DNA of 12,109 bases from Nitriliruptoraceae bacterium (lineage in GTDB: Bacteria; Actinomycetota; Nitriliruptoria; Nitriliruptorales; Nitriliruptoraceae): positions 1 to 12,109 of the forward strand of contig SKII01000141.1 of the NCBI GenBank assembly GCA_007116505.1, in the 5' to 3' direction. The notes under the pieces are model-generated. The model searched no databases. It was not told the origin of the DNA and saw only the letters and a program-made list of their open reading frames with translations. Below are positions 1 to 6,869 of the stretch, piece after piece. Positions within the stretch are counted from its first letter, which is position 1; each line of letters starts with the position of its first letter. The position numbers were made by a program, and so were the translations under genes.

Positions 1-498
1 ACCGGCAGCGAGCGCGTCAGCGAGCGCCGCGCGGTCCTCGGCCTGCGGCGGCCCCGTCCGGTGCCAGGTGACGACACCGGCGCGGTCGACGAGCAGGACC
101 GTGGCCTCATCGGCGGTCGGTACGCCACACCGCCGGCGGAAGGCGGTCGGGTCGGTGTAGACCGTGATCGTGCGAGCGAGAACCGCCGGGTCGGCGATGC
201 TGGTCGCCATGCCGCCGTCGATGAACCGGCGGGCACCGAGGTAGCGCCGGGCGAGGACCGGCACCTCGATCACCGCCGTCTCCAGGGGCCCCGCGGCATC
301 GAGGGGGCTCGGGGGGACACCCAACGCCACCGCCAGGTCGATCCAGCGATCGACGTCTTGCTGCTGGCGCTGCCGGAACGCGAGCACCACGACCGAGCGC
401 CTGCCCGGTAGCTGCGAGGGGAGCTCGACGAGCGTGCCGTCGAGCGCCCGTCCCTGCACCGGCACCAGCCGTGGCAGCCCGGCCGCAGGCGCCGTCAT
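1..498 (-). CDS. Thioredoxin-fold (AhpC/TSA- or ATP10-like) protein, C-terminus cut by window edge
   Basis: An open frame reads leftward from an ATG at 498 for 166 codons without a stop and leaves the window, so the C-terminus is missing. GC at third codon positions is strong in this frame. The protein opens with a proline-rich lead, then LVPVQGRALDGTLVELPSQL and a predicted strand (SVVVLAFRQRQQQDVDRWID). Later come a segment around VPVLARRYLGARRFIDGG, then TITVYTDPTAF, and then TVLLVDRAGVVTWHRTG. This order of strands, ending in 'LLVDRxGxVxWxxxG', is what thioredoxin-like/peroxiredoxin folds show. The 'lafr...q...v..W' segment recalls mitochondrial ATP10. There is no CxxC motif; one lone cysteine sits near residue 120, so classical disulfide chemistry is unlikely. 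It is transcribed divergently from the EamA transporter across 176 bp. The fold is a fair inference; the function is unknown. Confidence 0.6.
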   Translation of the reverse strand, partial: MTAPAAGLPRLVPVQGRALDGTLVELPSQLPGRRSVVVLAFRQRQQQDVDRWIDLAVALGVPPSPLDAAGPLETAVIEVPVLARRYLGARRFIDGGMATSIADPAVLARTITVYTDPTAFRRRCGVPTADEATVLLVDRAGVVTWHRTGPPQAEDRAALADALAAG

Positions 499-674
499 GC
501 CGACCCCGAGGCACGCATCAACCCGCCCGCACCCTGGTCGCCATCCGCCGCCTCCGTGTCGCTACCCGCCAGGCTAGGCGTGCGCCGATGCCGTCCGGGT
601 ACCGTCACCTCGATGTCCACCCCGCCCCTGCCCCCATCGGTGGTCGCTGCGCTCCGCCAGCGGCCGGTGCGCGC

Positions 675-1652
675 ATGAGCACCGAGGGCACCCGAGCCGC
701 GGCGACGCGATCCGGGGAGCAGCAGCGACGCCAACGCCATGGGCTGGTGCTGGCGACGGTCTCCGCGGCCGCCTTCGGCCCCGGCGGCTCGATGGGCAAG
801 GCCCTGATCGAGGCCGGGTGGTCCTCCGCCGCCGCGGTGCTACTGCGGCTCGGCGGCTCGGCGGTGCTGCTGCTGGTGCTCGCGGTGGCGCTGGAGCGTG
901 GTCGGCTCCGGCTCGACCGCGCGCGGCTGAAGGTGCTGGTGATCTACGGCATCGTGGCCATGGCCGGGGTCCAGCTGTCGTTCTTCAGCGCGGTGCGGAC
1001 CCTGGACGTCGGGGTCGCGCTGCTGCTCCAGTACCTCGCCCCGGTGCTGCTGCTGACCTGGACCTCCCTGCGGACCCGGCAGCGTCCGCCGACACCGACC
1101 CTGGTCGGCGCGGGGCTGACCTTGGTGGGCCTGGTGCTCGTGCTCGACCTCACCGGCGCACAACGTGTCGACCCGGTCGGGGTCGCGTGGGGGCTGACCG
1201 CGGCGGTCTGCCAGGCCGGGTACTTCAGCCTGTCGGCCCGACAGGACGCCGACCTGCCCCCGCTGGTGATGGCCGCCGGGGGCACCCTGGTGGGCGCGCT
1301 CACCCTCCTACTCGCCGGGCTGGTCGGCATCCTCGATCTGACCGCGACGACCCAGGATGCGGTGCTGGCCGGCCGCACCGTCAGCATGCTGCTACCCGCC
1401 GCCTGGCTCGTGCTGATCTCCACCTCGACGGCCTACCTCACCGGGATCGCCGGGGTGGTACGGCTCGGATCGCGCTCGGCCTCGTTCGTGTCGCTGTCCG
1501 AGGTGCTGTTCGCGATCCTGGCGGCGTGGCTCGTGCTGTCGGAGCTCCCCAACCTGCTCCAGCTGCTCGGCGGCGTGAGCATCCTGACCGGGATCGTGCT
1601 GATCCAGCGCTACGAGCGCGGCGCACTGGAGGTCACCCCGCCAGTGATGTGA
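675..1652 (+). CDS. EamA/DMT-superfamily membrane transporter
   Basis: A 325-residue integral membrane protein of the drug/metabolite transporter superfamily. About ten hydrophobic helices form two tandem EamA-like halves. The first half begins at about residue 22 with GLVLATVSAAAFGPGGSMGK and the second at about residue 165 with VAWGLTAAVCQAGYFSLSAR. The typical end-of-repeat phrase 'lselpnllQllGgvsIltGivli' is near residues 285-312, followed by a short basic cytoplasmic tail. Length fits the family (280-330 residues). The frame is open upstream to 471, but that stretch is arginine- and proline-rich with no membrane character, so I place the start at the ATG at 675. No convincing Shine-Dalgarno site precedes it; an ATG at 588 is the alternative. 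Family members export metabolites, amino acids or drugs; the substrate here cannot be told from sequence. The neighbours are unrelated, so it is probably its own transcription unit. Confidence 0.85.
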   Translation: MSTEGTRAAATRSGEQQRRQRHGLVLATVSAAAFGPGGSMGKALIEAGWSSAAAVLLRLGGSAVLLLVLAVALERGRLRLDRARLKVLVIYGIVAMAGVQLSFFSAVRTLDVGVALLLQYLAPVLLLTWTSLRTRQRPPTPTLVGAGLTLVGLVLVLDLTGAQRVDPVGVAWGLTAAVCQAGYFSLSARQDADLPPLVMAAGGTLVGALTLLLAGLVGILDLTATTQDAVLAGRTVSMLLPAAWLVLISTSTAYLTGIAGVVRLGSRSASFVSLSEVLFAILAAWLVLSELPNLLQLLGGVSILTGIVLIQRYERGALEVTPPVM

Positions 1653-1727
1653 GGCGACGGACCCCCTCGGCGAGCACCGCATCGGTACGCGACACTGGGG
1701 GCCACGTCGTTCCGTCCGTCGTGCCCG

Positions 1728-1751
1728 CCAGGGGCGACGCCTGTCCCCTGG
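1728..1751 (+). promoter_or_regulatory. Hairpin in the leader just upstream of the DEAD-box helicase
   Basis: A perfect inverted repeat, CCAGGGG (1728-1734) and CCCCTGG (1745-1751), with a 10-base loop. It ends 9 bases before the helicase ATG at 1761, where the ribosome would load. The bases between stem and start (ACGCATCCC) contain no Shine-Dalgarno site. The seven pairs, mostly G-C, would make a stable RNA stem. It could be a translational control structure for the helicase. It could also be a weak terminator for the EamA gene, which stops 75 bases earlier, but no T-run follows. Role inferred only. Confidence 0.35.
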
Positions 1752-1760
1752 ACGCATCCC

Positions 1761-3052
1761 ATGAGCACCCCGGACCACCCCTTCGCCGCGCTCGGACTCC
1801 GGCCGGAGCTGGTCAGCACCCTGGTCGACCTCGGGTACGAGGAACCGACCCCGATCCAGCGCGAGGCCGTCCCGGTGCTGCTGGCCGGCCAGGACCTGCT
1901 CGGCCAGGCCGCGACCGGGACCGGCAAGACCGCGGCGTTCGCCCTGCCGATCCTCGAACGCCTGCCCGACGGCGACCGCGGCCGGCCGCCACGGGCGCTG
2001 GTGCTCACCCCGACCCGCGAGCTCGCGATGCAGGTGTCGCAGGCCGTGCACGCCTACGGTCGACGGCTGGGCGCGCGGGGGCTGCCGGTCTACGGGGGCC
2101 AGCCGATCTGGCGCCAGCTCAAGGAGCTCGGCCGCGGCGTCGACGTGGTGGTCGCCACCCCGGGACGGGCCGTGGACCTCATCGGGCGCGGCAGCCTCCA
2201 CCTCGATGCTGTCGAGGTGGTGGTGCTCGACGAGGCCGACGAGATGCTCGACATGGGCTTCGCCGAGGACCTCGACACGATCCTGGCGGCGACCCCGACG
2301 GCCCGGCAGACGGTGCTGTTCTCCGCGACCCTGCCCGCACGGATCGATCAGCTGGCCCGCCAGCACCTGACCGATCCGCAGCGGATCACGATCGGGCGCC
2401 GCCAGGCCGGCGAGGAGCACACCCCGAAGGTCCGCCAGCTCGCCTACGTCGTGCCGCGTGGTGCCAAGCCCGCGGCGCTCGGCCGGCTGCTGGACATCGA
2501 GGCCCGGAGGCGGCCATCGTGTTCTGCGGCACCCGGGTCGAGGTGGACGCGCTCACCGAGGTCATGAACGGTCGCGGCTACCGGGCGGAGGCACTGCACG
2601 GCGGGATGGACCAGGACCAGCGGGACCGGGTCATGGACCGTCTGCGCAGCGGGACCGCCGACCTGCTGGTCGCCACCGACGTCGCCGCCCGCGGGCTCGA
2701 CATCGACCACCTCACCCACGTCATCAACCACGACGTGCCGGCTGCTGCGGAGACCTACACCCACCGCATCGGGAGGGTCGGACGGGCCGGACGCACCGGG
2801 GTCGCCGCGTCGGGGCTGGCGCTGATCACGATGGTCGACCCCGAGATGGAGTCCTCAGCCGCCACCGAGCTCGGCGCAGCGGTCGTCGTGTCGACCCCGG
2901 TCGTGCTCGGCGGCATCGCGATCACGTCGCTGGCCGCGACCGGTGTGCTGTCGCTGGTCACGACGATCGCCATCCTCGCTGGGATCACGGTGACCGCCGG
3001 CCTCGTCCAGTGGCGGATCGTCCGCTACCTCACGGCAGCGGCGGCCACCTGA
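1761..3052 (+). pseudogene. DEAD-box ATP-dependent RNA helicase, interrupted by a one-base frameshift
   Basis: This is a DEAD-box RNA helicase, an ATP-driven enzyme that remodels RNA, as in cold adaptation, ribosome assembly or decay. The first frame holds the complete RecA-1 domain: Q-motif region GYEEPTPIQ (25-33), motif I ATGTGKT (51-57), Ia PTRELA (84-89), Ib TPGR (133-136), II DEAD (157-160) and III SAT (188-190). After LDIE (244-247; GAG at 2499-2501) that frame drifts into unrelated sequence and stops at 2567. Homology resumes at CCG 2504 in another frame as PEAAIVFCGTR (motif IV), then VATDVAARGLDI (V) and HRIGRVGRAGRTG (VI, about 335-347). Two bases stand where a codon should be, so one base is missing. 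Adding it back gives 430 residues. The last 60 or so residues (from about 370) are strongly hydrophobic, with perhaps two membrane helices, and are foreign to the family. As read, only RecA-1 would be made, which is inactive. A sequencing error is equally possible. Confidence 0.85.
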
Positions 3053-3089
3053 GCAACGAGGTTCGGGCCCGCCCTGACGAGGATCCTGC

Positions 3090-3109
3090 CCCGCGAGACC
3101 CGCCGCGGG
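3090..3109. terminator. Weak hairpin between convergent genes
   Basis: CCCGCG (3090-3095) and CGCGGG (3104-3109) form a six-pair G-C stem with an 8-base loop. It lies in the 66-bp gap between the helicase stop (3052) and the phosphotransferase stop (3119), which converge. No T-run follows on either strand, so it is not a classical intrinsic terminator. Short G-C stems are common by chance at this base composition. Only the position supports it. Confidence 0.22.
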
Positions 3110-3118
3110 ACGCGCTCC

Positions 3119-4192
3119 TCAGCCGTGCAGCTGCGCCATCGAACGCTCGCGGGCACGCTCCAGCAGCACGCCCGCCATATCCCCCACGTCGTCGAAGCCG
3201 TCCCCGACCGTCCGCCCCTGCCGATAGCGGGCGTTGATGCCCTCCAGGATGATGCCGATCTTGAGGTCGGCGAACACCAGGTACCAGGTCAGGTCCGCGA
3301 GGCTGAGACCTCGGGCCTCGGCGTACCGACCGGCCATCTCCTCGCGGGAGAGGAACCCCTCGAAGGCGGTCGCCCCCTTGCTGATCGGGTTGGGGACCTC
3401 ACCTGGCTCGTCCCAGAAGCTGAGCAGGATGCCGACATCGGTCAGCGTGTCGCCGAGCGTCGACATCTCCCAATCCAGGACCCCCCGGACGTTGGTCGGA
3501 TCCGTTGCGTCCACCATCACGTTGTCGAGCTTGAAGTCCCCGTGGACGATCCCGGGATGACGTGTCTGCGGACAGGTCCGACCCAGAAGATCGAGGAGTT
3601 CCTCCACCTCTGGACGCGGAGCGGTCGCTGAAGCCACCCACTGCTTCCGCCACCGGCGCAGCTGCCGTTCGAGGTACCCCGCTGGCCGGCCCCAGTCCTG
3701 CAAGCCCACCTCGGTGGGGTCGACGGCGTGCAGGGCGATGAGGGTGTCGAGCAGCGCTGTGCTGACCTGGCGCCGCTGGATGGCCGACAGCTGACCGGTC
3801 TGCGAACGGTCGCGGAGGGTCACGCCGTCGATCATCTCCATGATGTAGAACGGTGCACCGAGGATGGACTCGTCCTCGCAGAGCACGATGGTGCGTGCGA
3901 CCGGGACGGCGGTCGCGGCCAGCGCCGTCTGGATCCGGTACTCCCGGCCCATGTCGTGCGCCGTCGGAAGGACGGGGCCGTAGGGCGGACGCCTCAGGAC
4001 CCACCGGTTCGTGTCGTCGGCGAGACGGAACGTGGGGTTGGACCGCCCACCCGAGAGCAGCTCGATCGTCAGGTCGCCGGAGATCACCCCCGGCAGCACA
4101 GCGTCGAGGTAGGTGCGAAGCGCACGGACGTCCACCTGGGCGGCGGAGGACGTCGCGTCTCCGCCGCTGCCAGCATGCTCCTCGAGGGTCAC
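3119..4192 (-). CDS. APH-fold phosphotransferase (ACAD10/ACAD11 kinase-domain-like, LvaA-like)
   Basis: A 357-residue small-molecule kinase of the aminoglycoside phosphotransferase (APH) superfamily. Visible motifs are the nucleotide-loop region LLSGGRSNPTFRL (45-57), the strand WVLRRPP (64-70) where kinases place a basic ATP contact, FYIMEMIDG (115-123) as the hinge, and the catalytic loop HGDFKLDN (217-224; D219 the likely base, N224 a metal ligand). The metal-binding segment LDWEMSTLGD (239-248, D240) completes the kinase core. This sequence type matches the bacterial 'phosphotransferase family' that pairs with acyl-CoA dehydrogenases and is fused to one in animal ACAD10/ACAD11. LvaA of levulinate catabolism, which phosphorylates 4-hydroxyacyl-CoA, is of this kind. 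It is third in the leftward operon, 27 bp after the second dehydrogenase. The start is a GTG at 4192 with no strong ribosome site. The likely substrate is a hydroxyacyl-CoA, by inference; antibiotic resistance is unlikely. Confidence 0.85.
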   Translation of the reverse strand: MTLEEHAGSGGDATSSAAQVDVRALRTYLDAVLPGVISGDLTIELLSGGRSNPTFRLADDTNRWVLRRPPYGPVLPTAHDMGREYRIQTALAATAVPVARTIVLCEDESILGAPFYIMEMIDGVTLRDRSQTGQLSAIQRRQVSTALLDTLIALHAVDPTEVGLQDWGRPAGYLERQLRRWRKQWVASATAPRPEVEELLDLLGRTCPQTRHPGIVHGDFKLDNVMVDATDPTNVRGVLDWEMSTLGDTLTDVGILLSFWDEPGEVPNPISKGATAFEGFLSREEMAGRYAEARGLSLADLTWYLVFADLKIGIILEGINARYRQGRTVGDGFDDVGDMAGVLLERARERSMAQLHG

Positions 4193-4219
4193 AGGGCAGA
4201 CATCCCGGTCGACCGAGGT

Positions 4220-5419
4220 CTACAGGCCGTAGCTGCTCGCGACGATCTCACGTAGCGTCTCGACCGTGCCGCCACCGGGTGCGCCGAGCCGGGAGTCGCG
4301 CCAGTAGCGTTGCGCCGGGTACTCCGTCAGATATCCCGCACCTCCGTGGGCCTGGACGCACTCGTCGGCGGCTCGCTGGGCGACCCGATCGGCGTACAGC
4401 TTGGCCATCGCGGTGGAGCGGCTGACCTCGCCGGGGAGGACGTCATCGCCGGCTTCATCGGCGACGAACAACCGCAGCGCGTGGTAGGCGAGGGAGCGGG
4501 CGAGCTCGACCTCCGTTCCGAGGTCGGCGAACCGGTGCTGCCACACCTGGAAGGAGGCGACCGGCCGGCCGAACGCCTCGCGCTCGCGTGCGTAGCTGAT
4601 CGCCTGCTGGAGGCTGACCTCGGCGGCCACCACGGCGGCGAGCGCGGCGAGGAGCCGCTCCCAGCTGAGGTGCTCGGTGATCGCCTGCGCCCCGTCGCCG
4701 GGCTGATCGAGGCGGTTCTCCTCGGGGACCCGCACCTGCGCGCACGAGAGATCCGCCGTGTGGGACGTCCGCCACCCACCTCGGTGCTGTCGACGCAGTT
4801 CGACCCCGGCAGCAGCGGTGTCCACGATGAAGAGCAGGACGTCCGGATCCTCGGCCGAGGTACCGGCCGCCGGGACGATGAGGTAGTCGGCCCAGGAGCC
4901 GTTGAACGTCAGGTCATCCTCACCCTCGAGGAGCCACGCGTCCCCATCGCGTGAGGCGCGGATGGCAGGTCCGTTGACGATGCCCGCGTCATCGACCCCG
5001 ACGACACCGATGCCGCCGACGAGGTCACCTGCGATGGACGGGGCGAGGTACCGCTCCTTCTGCGCGTCGGTGCCGTACCGGTCGATGTAGCGGCAGGCGA
5101 AGTCGGCATGGGCTCGAAGGTCCGCTGCGATCCCGGCTGCACCACAGCGGGCCAGCTCCTCCGCGAACACGGCCGTCGCCACGAGGTCCGGACCGGCGCC
5201 GCCCCACCGCGGATCGAACTGCGCGCCGAAGTGGCCGGCATCCGCGACCGTGCGGAAGAGCTCGCGCGGGTACTCCCCGTCGGCCTCCCAGGCCTCGACG
5301 TTCTCCGTGATCACCGCCGACACGAAGTCCCGGGCTGCCTCCCGGTAGGCCTCGTGCTCCTCGCGGAAGAGCGGGAGTGCGGGCTCGGTGGCGAACGCTT
5401 CCGGATCGAGCTTCAACAT
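4220..5419 (-). CDS. Acyl-CoA dehydrogenase family protein, degenerate TEPxxGSD motif (proposed partner subunit)
   Basis: A 399-residue protein with the full ACAD length and order: helical N-domain, beta middle domain, helical C-domain. It keeps LSWERLL (251-257), where E254 aligns with the helix-G catalytic glutamate of isovaleryl-CoA and long-chain dehydrogenases. It also keeps the FAD-contact motif RERE-AFGRP around 278-286 with Q291/Q294, and QAHGGAGY (356-363). The C-terminal YEGT glutamate is absent (PGGGT, 381-385), as in that subclass. The odd point is the middle domain: where ACADs have TEPxxGSD this protein has VDDAGIVNG (142-150), so its flavin/substrate loop is altered. Its neighbour has the opposite defects, suggesting the two make one enzyme. 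The start chosen is the ATG at 5419 with AGGAG six bases upstream. An in-frame ATG at 5437, overlapping the upstream stop as ATGA, would add six residues. Confidence 0.85.
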   Translation of the reverse strand: MLKLDPEAFATEPALPLFREEHEAYREAARDFVSAVITENVEAWEADGEYPRELFRTVADAGHFGAQFDPRWGGAGPDLVATAVFAEELARCGAAGIAADLRAHADFACRYIDRYGTDAQKERYLAPSIAGDLVGGIGVVGVDDAGIVNGPAIRASRDGDAWLLEGEDDLTFNGSWADYLIVPAAGTSAEDPDVLLFIVDTAAAGVELRRQHRGGWRTSHTADLSCAQVRVPEENRLDQPGDGAQAITEHLSWERLLAALAAVVAAEVSLQQAISYAREREAFGRPVASFQVWQHRFADLGTEVELARSLAYHALRLFVADEAGDDVLPGEVSRSTAMAKLYADRVAQRAADECVQAHGGAGYLTEYPAQRYWRDSRLGAPGGGTVETLREIVASSYGL

Positions 5420-5425
5420 GATCGT

Positions 5426-5430
5426 CTCCT
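5426..5430 (-). promoter_or_regulatory. Shine-Dalgarno site deciding the second dehydrogenase start
   Basis: AGGAG on the minus strand with a six-base spacer (ACGATC) before the ATG at 5419. The earlier in-frame ATG at 5437 overlaps the upstream stop codon (ATGA) but has no comparable site. This favours 5419 as the main start, with ribosomes probably arriving by coupling from the upstream gene. Confidence 0.6.
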
Positions 5431-5433
5431 GGC

Positions 5434-6576
5434 TCATAGCCCCATCATCCGAGCGATGACCTGCCGCTGGACCTCGTCCGACCCCCCACCGATTCGGTGG
5501 AGTCGGGAATCGCGCCACGCCGACTCGCGCGCGTCCCCGAACCGATGTCCCTTCTCGGCCTGCAGCTGCATCGCTTCGTCGGCGATCCTCGACGCGAGCT
5601 GGGCAGCAGCGAGCTTGACCATCGCGATCTCCGTCCGGGCGTAGACGCCCTGGTTCCACTTGTCGCAGCAGTCGTAGATGAGACGGCGGTTCGCCTCCAG
5701 GTCGGTCGCCAACTCCGCGATGCGGTCCCTGAGTCGCCGCGATGCGGCCCCGTGGCCGGCACCGCCGTCGGCGAACTCGAGGAGCTGATCGAACATCATC
5801 TGGGCACCGCCGAGGGCGAGCAGACCTCCGGCCAAGCGCTCACCCTGCAGGCCCCACATGATCTGCTTGAACCCCTCGTTCTCCGTGCCGAGCAGCGCCT
5901 CAGCGGGCACGTACACATCATCGAGGAACAGCAGCGCCGTGTCGGACGCCCGCATGCCGAGCTTGTCGAGCTTCTTGGAGACGGAGAACCCTGGCAGGTC
6001 GGTGTCGATGAGGAACAGCGACATACCCGCCGAGGGCGATGCCGGGTCCTGCTCGGCGGTTCGCACCACCATCGTCACCCAGTCGGCCCGCACGCCGTTG
6101 GTGATGTACATCTTCGAGCCGTTGATGACCCACCCGTCCGCGTCGCGCTTGGCGTGGGTTCGGATCGAGGCGACATCGGAGCCCACGTCCGGTTCGGTGA
6201 TGCCCACCGAGCCGATCTTCTCTCCCCGGTAGGCGGGCTTGAGGTAGCGCTCCACCTGTTCGGGGGTGCCGAACTGCCTGATCTGTGGCGTGCACATGTC
6301 CGACTGGACCGCCAAGCCCATCGCGATCGACGCGGACGCACGGGAGATCTCCTCGAGGAACACCACCGTCGCCCAGTAGTCCCATCCCTGGCCGCCGTCC
6401 TCCACCGGGACGGACAGCCCCAGGAACCCGAGCTCGCCTGCACGGTGGAACACCTCGTCGGGGAACAGATCGGCGGCTTCCCACTCGTCGACGTGAGGGA
6501 GCAGTTCCTCATCGACCCAGTGCCGGACGCGAGCCCGCAGATCCTCGTGCTCGGTGGTGAACGGTGACCCGGTCAT
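5434..6576 (-). CDS. Acyl-CoA dehydrogenase, lacks RxxFG and QxxGGxGY motifs (proposed partner subunit)
   Basis: A 380-residue flavin enzyme family member that would oxidise an acyl-CoA to the 2,3-enoyl-CoA and pass electrons to ETF. The N-terminal and middle domains are textbook: SVGITEPDVGSD (123-134, the flavin/substrate loop), GWVINGSKMYITNG (148-161) and LDKLGMRASDTA (203-214). LQGERLAGG (243-251) carries E246, aligned with the catalytic glutamate of isovaleryl-CoA and long-chain dehydrogenases. The C-domain departs from the family: FADGGAGHG (268-276) replaces the YxxxRxxFG flavin-contact motif, and MQLQAEKGHRFG (336-347) replaces QxxGGxGY. The tail RIGGGSDEVQRQVI (361-374) lacks the YEGT glutamate, as expected for the helix-G subclass. 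First gene of the leftward operon; the ATG at 6576 follows GGAGG with a six-base spacer. Its stop overlaps the next gene's possible ATG. By operon context it is part of branched or terpenoid acyl-CoA breakdown. Confidence 0.92.
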   Translation of the reverse strand: MTGSPFTTEHEDLRARVRHWVDEELLPHVDEWEAADLFPDEVFHRAGELGFLGLSVPVEDGGQGWDYWATVVFLEEISRASASIAMGLAVQSDMCTPQIRQFGTPEQVERYLKPAYRGEKIGSVGITEPDVGSDVASIRTHAKRDADGWVINGSKMYITNGVRADWVTMVVRTAEQDPASPSAGMSLFLIDTDLPGFSVSKKLDKLGMRASDTALLFLDDVYVPAEALLGTENEGFKQIMWGLQGERLAGGLLALGGAQMMFDQLLEFADGGAGHGAASRRLRDRIAELATDLEANRRLIYDCCDKWNQGVYARTEIAMVKLAAAQLASRIADEAMQLQAEKGHRFGDARESAWRDSRLHRIGGGSDEVQRQVIARMMGL

Positions 6577-6658
6577 CTGTCCCCTCCATCGCGGTTTCTA
6601 CGCCCCGCTCCCGCCCTGGGAACGGTGGCCCGGAGCCGACGGGTCCGCTAGGACCGTC

Positions 6659-6668
6659 TCTCGCGAGA
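6659..6668. promoter_or_regulatory. Perfect 10-bp palindrome TCTCGCGAGA
   Basis: A perfect even palindrome about 83 bp upstream of the first leftward dehydrogenase. It is a possible dimer-protein binding site in the leader or promoter of the leftward operon. The only support is the symmetry and the intergenic position. Confidence 0.3.
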
Positions 6669-6705
6669 CCCGAGCAGGCTGCCACTACGAGGCGTACGTT
6701 AGCAG

Positions 6706-6713
6706 GACTCAAA
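6706..6713 (-). promoter_or_regulatory. TTTGAGTC octamer facing the leftward operon
   Basis: On the minus strand this reads TTTGAGTC, identical to 6869-6876 on the plus strand. The two copies therefore face outward toward the two operons. In the rightward copy the contained TTGAGT makes a fair -35 hexamer. For the leftward copy no good -10 follows: the best candidate, CGTAGT after 17 bases, matches TATAAT at only three positions. It is a candidate leftward -35 element or a shared activator/repressor half-site. Confidence 0.3.
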
Positions 6714-6869
6714 CTGACAGTCACTCATATCTGGAAGCCCGGCGCCGTCCAGGCGCACCCGGGAAGGCGGCCGGCGGGTCGCAGAAGAGGTTGCTGGCGT
6801 CGAATCTCCGCGCATGGGGCGCGAACGGTGCTCCGCGAGCCGGCCGGCGATGGTGCGTTCCGCGTTCCT

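Noticed and set aside
471..674. N-terminal extension of the transporter or start at 588
   Set aside because: The translated stretch is R/P-rich with no membrane or signal character and overlaps the divergent gene's start; the ATG at 675 fits family length.
1392..2420. A 342-codon minus-strand frame over the transporter end and helicase start
   Set aside because: Antisense to clear DEAD-box motifs; the product is H/R/E/G-rich without domains.
818..2503. The upstream part of a 744-codon plus-strand frame ending at 3052
   Set aside because: Up to about 2503 it is an R/G/P/A-rich out-of-frame reading of the transporter and the first helicase domain. Only the part from 2504 onward, the second helicase domain, is real.
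2499..2510. Programmed ribosomal frameshifting in the helicase
   Set aside because: A -1 shift would restore the protein, but there is no X XXY YYZ slippery heptamer, I see no evident stimulatory structure, and this helicase family is not known to use it.
2867..3052. A second frameshift in the helicase producing the hydrophobic tail
   Set aside because: The other two frames give no DEAD-box-like continuation, and GC3 stays high in the tail's own frame.
3119..4192. Aminoglycoside-resistance gene
   Set aside because: The fold is shared, but sequence type and operon context with acyl-CoA dehydrogenases point to a metabolic kinase.
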